Source of the DNA: JBDUDK01 sp040002995
Lineage (GTDB): Bacteria; Actinomycetota; Acidimicrobiia; Acidimicrobiales; Ilumatobacteraceae
Assembly: GCA_040002995.1 (NCBI GenBank)
Contig: JBDUDK010000095.1
Location: forward strand, 1-18,168
DNA: 18,168 bases
Reading direction: 5' to 3'
The translations under genes were made by a program, and so were the position numbers. A model generated the notes under the pieces. That model ran no database searches. It was not told the origin of the DNA and saw nothing but the letters and a program-made list of their open reading frames with translations. Positions 14,065 through 18,168 of this stretch are shown piece by piece. Numbering within the stretch: position 1 is the first letter of the stretch; the number at the start of each line of letters is the position of its first letter.

Positions 14065-14070
14065 GGAGGA
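14065..14070 (+). promoter_or_regulatory. Strong Shine-Dalgarno GGAGGA
   Basis: GGAGGA lies six bases before the ATG at 14077. It fixes the start of the hypothetical protein and shows that this gene, unlike lysS or lpdA, is translated from a leadered mRNA. Confidence 0.8.
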
Positions 14071-14076
14071 AGCCGA

Positions 14077-14676
14077 ATGACATCGCTGGCCGTCGCCTTT
14101 CCTGGCGACACCCTCATCGTGCAGCCGTGGCCCGACACCGTGGGTGACCACACCGGCCATGATCCCCGTTCGCCCTACGTCGAGCAGTTTTGGCTGGCGG
14201 TGCTCGGACCCAGCACCACGTGGCTTCTGCGGTACTTCGCGGCGATGTTCGACCGCTGGCCCGACGGTTTCGAGATCAACCTCGACGACACCGCGCGCTC
14301 GATCGGGCTGGTGAACCAGACCGGTCGGGGCAGCCCGTTCGCCCGAGCCCTGTCCCGCAGTGTGCAGTTCAACCTGGCGCAGCCATTCGGTTTCGGGCTC
14401 GCTGTGCGCCGCCGGGTGCCTCCGCTGAGCGCCCGCCAGATCCAGCACCTGCCCGCGCCCCTGCAGAGCGCGCACGAGGCGTGGGCGGCCACACTGACCG
14501 ACGACGAGGCGGCCAAACGCCGGCGCGCCCGTCGCCTGGCCCAGGCCCTGCTCGAGCTCGGCGAGGATCCGCCGACGATCGAATGGCAGTTGCGACAGTG
14601 GCGCTTCCATCCTGGTGTGTGCGCCGACGCGGTCCGCTGGGCCCGTCAGGAACGGGCCGGGATCGGCGCCGCGTAG
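14077..14676 (+). CDS. Uncharacterised 199-residue protein, possible winged helix
   Basis: I recognise this only as a type of conserved hypothetical seen in actinobacteria. The N-terminal ~50 residues include VEQFWLAVLGPSTTWLLRYF (35-54). Residues ~60-115 read FEINLDDTARSIGL (65-78), then SPFARALSRSVQFNLA (86-101) and a strand pair LAVRRRVPPLS (108-118), which looks like a helix-turn-helix with a wing; DNA binding is inference. A second helical half (137-195) is rich in Arg, Ala and Glu with TLTDDEAAKRRRARRLAQAL (139-158). There is no signal peptide or membrane segment. The start is fixed by GGAGGA. Its last 31 bases overlap the end of convergent pepA, so both C-termini are read from the same DNA. 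It diverges from sir2, with which it may share regulation. Confidence 0.7.
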   Translation: MTSLAVAFPGDTLIVQPWPDTVGDHTGHDPRSPYVEQFWLAVLGPSTTWLLRYFAAMFDRWPDGFEINLDDTARSIGLVNQTGRGSPFARALSRSVQFNLAQPFGFGLAVRRRVPPLSARQIQHLPAPLQSAHEAWAATLTDDEAAKRRRARRLAQALLELGEDPPTIEWQLRQWRFHPGVCADAVRWARQERAGIGAA

Positions 14677-16106
14677 CGCTCGAGCAACTCGACGAACGTG
14701 CGGACACCAAAGGCGGTGGCGCCCTTGCTGAGCCAGCCCTCGTCGGATTCCGAGCGCATCGGCCCCGCGATGTCGAGGTGAGCCCACGGCGTGTCGCCCA
14801 CGAACTCCTTCAGGAAAAGGCCGGCGGTGAGCGCGCCGCCGAACGGCCCACCGACGTTTTTCAGGTCGGCGATTTCGGAGTCGAGGAGCTTTCGATACTC
14901 GGCCGGAAGCGGGAGCGGCCACACGCCCTCGTCGGCGGCATCGGCGGCGGCGCGCACCTGCGCCGTCCACCCGTCGTGATTGCCCATCACGCCCGCAATG
15001 CTCTTGCCGAGAGCGCCTACGCACGCGCCGGTGAGGGTGGCGATGTCGACGATCGCGTCGACCCCCGACTCGGCCGCAAGGATCAGCGCATCCGCGAGCA
15101 CCAGCCGGCCTTCCGCGTCGGTGTTCATCACTTCCACAGTCGTGCCGTCGCGGTAGGTGATCGTGTCGCTCACTTTCTGGGCGTCGGCCCCCGGCATGTT
15201 GTCGGTGCAGCAGAGGTAGCCGATCACCTTGACGTTGGGCCGTACCGCGGGGAGCACCGACATCGCGGCGAGCACCGCAGCGGCGCCCGACATGTCGAGT
15301 TTCATCGTGAGCATGCCGTCGTTGGTCTTGAGCGATAGCCCGCCTGAATCGAACATCACGCCCTTACCGACGAGGGCGACCGTGCCACTCGCGCTCCGCG
15401 GCGAGTAGGTGAGCTTCACCAGCCGGGGGGGCTCGACCGAGCCGCGGTTCACCGCGAGCAGGCCACCGCAGCGCTCGTCGGCGAGCCGGTGCTCGTCCCA
15501 AACCTCGATGTCGAGCCCGACGCGGCTCGCGAGCTCAACGGCCTTCTCGGCCAAGACCCGGGCGGGCAGATCCACCGGAGGCGTGTTGGCGAGATCGCGG
15601 GCGAACGTCACCGCGCCTGCGATCGCCGCGCCCTTGTCGGCGCCCCCCGCGAGCGAGCGGTGCCGCCTGTCCTCAGCGACAAGCACCACCTCGGCAACCG
15701 CGGACGACGTCTTGTCGCGCTTGTACGTCGAGAAGCGGTACGAGCCGAGCACGATCCCTTCGGCGACGGCCTGCCCCACACGCCGTCCGTCGACGCGGCC
15801 GACGTCGGTGAGCGTCAGCGCCAACGTGGTGTGCTTCGAGGCGGCGCGCGCGAACGTCGCCGCGGCCTTCCGGAGCACCGCGTCACTGAGCTTCTCGGGG
15901 TCGCCGACGCCGAGCGCCACCACCGTTGTGCCGTCCGGACGAGTGACGAGATGGTGCTGTCCGACCTTGCTCTCGAAACCCGCTTTCGTGAGCACCGCGC
16001 GCGACAAACCGATCGACCGCGGCACCGGACCAGAGGTCGTCACCGGCACACCCACTGCGGTCGCGCGACGCGGCACCGTGCGAGCCGTCGTGAACGTGAT
16101 GGCCAT
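14646..16106 (-). CDS. pepA: Leucyl aminopeptidase (M17 family)
   Basis: A 486-residue cytosolic dinuclear-metal aminopeptidase that removes N-terminal residues from peptides. The M17 signature NTDAEGRL is at 328-335, and the metal ligands Lys248, Asp253 (GKGVMFDSGG), Asp271 (KLDMSGAAAV), Asp330 and Glu332 are all present, with catalytic Lys260 and Arg334. The N-terminal macrodomain-like half (to ~160) is divergent, as usual. LSLKTNDGM replaces the more common ISLKP..GM. The ATG at 16106 follows AAAGGA by six bases. It lies 15 bases downstream of the cobalamin adenosyltransferase stop and is probably cotranscribed with it. The 3' end overlaps the convergent gene at 14077-14676. Confidence 0.95.
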   Translation of the reverse strand: MAITFTTARTVPRRATAVGVPVTTSGPVPRSIGLSRAVLTKAGFESKVGQHHLVTRPDGTTVVALGVGDPEKLSDAVLRKAAATFARAASKHTTLALTLTDVGRVDGRRVGQAVAEGIVLGSYRFSTYKRDKTSSAVAEVVLVAEDRRHRSLAGGADKGAAIAGAVTFARDLANTPPVDLPARVLAEKAVELASRVGLDIEVWDEHRLADERCGGLLAVNRGSVEPPRLVKLTYSPRSASGTVALVGKGVMFDSGGLSLKTNDGMLTMKLDMSGAAAVLAAMSVLPAVRPNVKVIGYLCCTDNMPGADAQKVSDTITYRDGTTVEVMNTDAEGRLVLADALILAAESGVDAIVDIATLTGACVGALGKSIAGVMGNHDGWTAQVRAAADAADEGVWPLPLPAEYRKLLDSEIADLKNVGGPFGGALTAGLFLKEFVGDTPWAHLDIAGPMRSESDEGWLSKGATAFGVRTFVELLERYAAPIPARS

Positions 16107-16112
16107 CCATCG

Positions 16113-16118
16113 TCCTTT
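16113..16118 (-). promoter_or_regulatory. Shine-Dalgarno AAAGGA of pepA
   Basis: AAAGGA on the minus strand, six bases before the pepA ATG, lies in the 15-bp gap after the upstream gene. It supports the ATG at 16106 over an out-of-frame ATG four bases upstream. Confidence 0.7.
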
Positions 16119-16121
16119 CGG

Positions 16122-16658
16122 TCAAGCCTGGCGGGAGGGTAACGATCCGCCTTCGGCCCAGCGGGCAAGGGTCCACAAGAGATCGGAGAGCCGATTGAGA
16201 TACGGCACGACGAGCGACGGCGGTGCCGCGGCAACGATCGCCAGCCGCTCGGAGCGCCGCACCACGGTGCGGGCGACGTCCAACAGCGCGCCCACCTTCG
16301 TCTCGCCCGGCACGACGAACTCCTTGGGCATTTCGAACCGGCCTGAATAGTCGTCGATGACTTGCTCGAGGTGCGTGACCATCTCGTCGGTTACCGCCGA
16401 CGCGCCCGGTGTGAGCTTGGAACGGTTCTCTGGCTCGGTGGCCAGTTCGGCCATCAGCACCCACAGGTCGCGCTCGAGCGCTATGAGCACCGGGTCGAGC
16501 TCACTCGCGCGACCGGCCTCGGCGCGGGCGAGACCGAGCGCGGCCTGCGCCTCGTCGACGGTGCCGTAGGCCTCCGGCAGCACAGAGTCCTTGCGGACTC
16601 TTCCCCCGTGGAACAGGCCGGTCGTGCCGTCATCGCCCTTCCTCGTGTAGATGCGCAT
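16122..16658 (-). CDS. Cob(I)alamin adenosyltransferase, PduO type
   Basis: A 178-residue ATP:cob(I)alamin adenosyltransferase that makes adenosylcobalamin from ATP and reduced B12. The N-terminal ATP-binding motif is TRKGDDGTTGL (5-15), followed by GTVDEAQAALG (32-42, usually DELNA), RRSER (134-138) and YLNRLSDLLWTLAR (153-166), the last two holding ATP and cobalamin contacts. Length is typical of PduO/MMAB enzymes. The ATG at 16658 is chosen because the family begins with M-x-I-Y-T-R-x-G-D; an upstream GTG would add 14 residues not expected in the family. No Shine-Dalgarno is seen, but GATAATCT lies ten bases before the start. It is upstream of and probably cotranscribed with pepA, and divergent from metH. 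The mutase at 6996-8570 is the only visible adenosylcobalamin user. Confidence 0.93.
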   Translation of the reverse strand: MRIYTRKGDDGTTGLFHGGRVRKDSVLPEAYGTVDEAQAALGLARAEAGRASELDPVLIALERDLWVLMAELATEPENRSKLTPGASAVTDEMVTHLEQVIDDYSGRFEMPKEFVVPGETKVGALLDVARTVVRRSERLAIVAAAPPSLVVPYLNRLSDLLWTLARWAEGGSLPSRQA

Positions 16659-16668
16659 GAGTCGGCCG

Positions 16669-16676
16669 AGATTATC
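16669..16676 (-). promoter_or_regulatory. Putative -10 box of the adenosyltransferase
   Basis: GATAATCT on the minus strand contains a near-consensus GATAAT and ends ten bases before the ATG at 16658, predicting a 5' leader of only a few bases. No -35 stands out. It forms half of a divergent promoter pair with metH. Confidence 0.4.
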
Positions 16677-16704
16677 CGCTCCCGCTCTTTTGGGGCTCAC
16701 TCGG

Positions 16705-16710
16705 TAGGCT
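16705..16710 (+). promoter_or_regulatory. Putative -10 box of metH
   Basis: TAGGCT, the same hexamer as before the rhodanese-ThiF gene, lies ten bases before the metH ATG at 16721. The whole gap between the two divergent starts is 62 bases, too short for a cobalamin riboswitch. Confidence 0.35.
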
Positions 16711-16720
16711 CAGTGGGTTC

Positions 16721-18168
16721 ATGGCCCGCCAGCAGAGCTTCCTCGATGCCGTTCGCGAGCGTGTCGTCATTTTCGACGGCGGCATGGGCTCCAACCTTCA
16801 GCTCCGCGAACTCTCGGCAGATGATTTCGGCGGCCCTACACTCGAGGGCTGCAACGAGATGCTCGTCTTCACGCGGCCCGACGTCGTCGCTGATCTACAC
16901 GCGTCGTTCTTCGCCGTCGGCGTCGATGTCGTCGAGACGAACACGTTCGGGGGCTTTTCCACTGTCCTGCAGGAATACGGCGTGGCGGACCGGGCCCACG
17001 AGATCAACGTGGCGGCCGCCCGCATCGCCCGCGCGGTAGCCGGCGACTTCGCCGCCGACGGGCGCCCGCGATGGGTCGCCGGCTCGCTCGGACCCGGCAC
17101 CAAGATGCCGTCGCTCGGTCAGATCACGTTCGCTGCGCTTCGTGACGCGTACGAGGTCCAGGCCCGAGGTCTTCTCGAGGGCGGTGTCGACCTCCTGATC
17201 ATTGAGACCTGTTACGACCTGCTGCAAGCCAAGGCAGCCACCGTCGGCGCGCGTCGCGCCATGGTGGCCGAAGGGCGAGAGGTCCCGCTGCAGTTACAGG
17301 TCACGATGGAGACGACTGGTCGCATGCTCGTCGGCTCTGAAATCGGGGCCGCGCTGTGCGCGCTCGGCGCGCTGCGGCCCGATGTGTTCGGGCTCAATTG
17401 CGCCACCGGCCCGGCAGAGATGCAGGAACACCTGCGCCATCTGTCGCGCCATTCGCCGTTCCCGATCAGCGTGCTCCCCAACGCCGGCCTCCCTTCCCTC
17501 GTCGACGGCAAGATGCACTACGACCTCACGCCGGAACAGCTCACGGAGTTCCACCGGCGTCACATCACCGAACTCGGCGTCTCGGTGGTGGGCGGCTGTT
17601 GCGGCACTACACCCGATCACCTCGCGGCGGTGGTCGCCGCGGTGCGCGATCTCACGCCCGTGCATCGTCACCCGTCCACCGAGGGGGCAGTGAGCTCGCT
17701 CTACTCGCCCGTGACCATCGCCCAAGACAGCTCGTTCCTGATCATCGGCGAACGCACCAACGCCAACGGTTCCCGAGCGTTTCGCGACGCAATGCTGGCC
17801 GCCGACTGGGAGTCGTGCACACGGATGGCGAGCGAACAGATCCGCGAGGGCGCGCACGTGCTCGATGTCTGCGTCGACTATGTCGGACGCGACGGGGCGC
17901 GCGACATGGACGAAATCGCGGCCCGGTTCGCCACCCAGGCATCGGCGCCCCTCGTCTTGGACTCCACCGAGCCGCCCGTGCTCGAAGCGGGCCTGCAGTG
18001 GATCGGTGGCCGCGCCATCTTGAACTCCGCCAACCTCGAGGAGGGCGAGGCCGAGGGCAAGCGGTTCGACAGAGTGATGCGGCTAGCGGCCGACTACGGC
18101 GCGGCCGTGATCTGCCTGCTGATCGACGAGCGGGGCCAGGCGCGCGACGTGGAGTGGAAGATGGAGGT
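16721..18168 (+). CDS. metH: Cobalamin-dependent methionine synthase, N-terminal part (runs off the window)
   Basis: The frame is open from ATG 16721 to the end of the window, 482 codons, with the 3' end missing. MetH transfers a methyl group from methyltetrahydrofolate via methylcobalamin to homocysteine. The homocysteine-binding barrel (~10-310) has DGGMG (19-23), TNTFGG, and the three zinc cysteines Cys227 (GLNCATGP), Cys293 and Cys294 (GGCCGT). The pterin-binding domain begins at IGERTN (342-347), followed by EGAHVLDVCVDYVGRDG and DSTEPPVLEAGL. Having both domains in this order separates it from stand-alone homocysteine methyltransferases. The cobalamin-binding and reactivation domains, if present, lie beyond the window. 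No Shine-Dalgarno is seen; TAGGCT lies ten bases upstream. It is divergent from the adenosyltransferase gene. Confidence 0.93.
   Translation, partial: MARQQSFLDAVRERVVIFDGGMGSNLQLRELSADDFGGPTLEGCNEMLVFTRPDVVADLHASFFAVGVDVVETNTFGGFSTVLQEYGVADRAHEINVAAARIARAVAGDFAADGRPRWVAGSLGPGTKMPSLGQITFAALRDAYEVQARGLLEGGVDLLIIETCYDLLQAKAATVGARRAMVAEGREVPLQLQVTMETTGRMLVGSEIGAALCALGALRPDVFGLNCATGPAEMQEHLRHLSRHSPFPISVLPNAGLPSLVDGKMHYDLTPEQLTEFHRRHITELGVSVVGGCCGTTPDHLAAVVAAVRDLTPVHRHPSTEGAVSSLYSPVTIAQDSSFLIIGERTNANGSRAFRDAMLAADWESCTRMASEQIREGAHVLDVCVDYVGRDGARDMDEIAARFATQASAPLVLDSTEPPVLEAGLQWIGGRAILNSANLEEGEAEGKRFDRVMRLAADYGAAVICLLIDERGQARDVEWKME

Noticed and set aside
13966..15024. A 352-codon minus-strand frame across the gene at 14077 and the end of pepA
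   Set aside because: It is out of frame with pepA, whose active-site motifs are clear, and it overlaps the sir2 start; its translation is Arg/Gly-rich without motifs.
16659..16720. Cobalamin riboswitch before metH or the adenosyltransferase
   Set aside because: The gap is only 62 bases and shared by divergent starts; a B12 riboswitch needs well over 150 bases and no B12-box was seen.

Overview
This window is a compact stretch of high-GC actinobacterial chromosome. I count fourteen protein genes and see no rRNA, tRNA, CRISPR array or insertion sequence; no stretch over 300 bases lacks a gene. Three things point to Actinobacteria and most likely class Acidimicrobiia (inference, no search run): an LpdA-type flavoprotein resembling mycobacterial LpdA, apparent leaderless promoters, and two secreted proteins carrying the 42-residue aromatic/glycine repeat (core GYWLVASDGGIFAFGD) that I associate with that class.

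Layout. At the left end lpdA (minus) and lysS (plus) diverge from a 72-bp gap. lysS overlaps by 4 bp a polytopic GT-C-like membrane protein gene, which is followed by a gene for a large secreted FG-GAP protein ending in the 42-residue repeats. A tight four-gene minus-strand run follows in the other direction, 11816 down to 6996: a rhodanese-ThiF/MoeB fusion, a SAM methyltransferase, a His-containing membrane protein and the catalytic subunit of a B12-dependent acyl-CoA mutase. A secreted CAP/SCP-domain protein with the same 42-residue repeats reads away from it on the plus strand and meets a Sir2 deacetylase head-on, sharing a CTAG at the stops. An uncharacterised 199-residue protein, leucyl aminopeptidase (pepA), a PduO-type cobalamin adenosyltransferase and the first third or so of methionine synthase (metH) complete the right end.

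How the genes fit together. Most are housekeeping. A cobalamin theme runs through the right two thirds: the mutase needs adenosylcobalamin, the PduO-type enzyme makes it, and MetH, divergent from it, uses methylcobalamin. The B12-binding subunit of the mutase is not here. The two exported proteins share a C-terminal domain of exactly six circularly arranged repeat units, which reads like a closed six-bladed beta-propeller attached to two different N-terminal modules. This is the best candidate for something undescribed.

Regulation. Several genes have a TANNNT box 6-7 bases before the start codon, as expected for leaderless transcripts; others have clear Shine-Dalgarno sequences. No convincing intrinsic terminator was seen, and the convergent genes abut or overlap.
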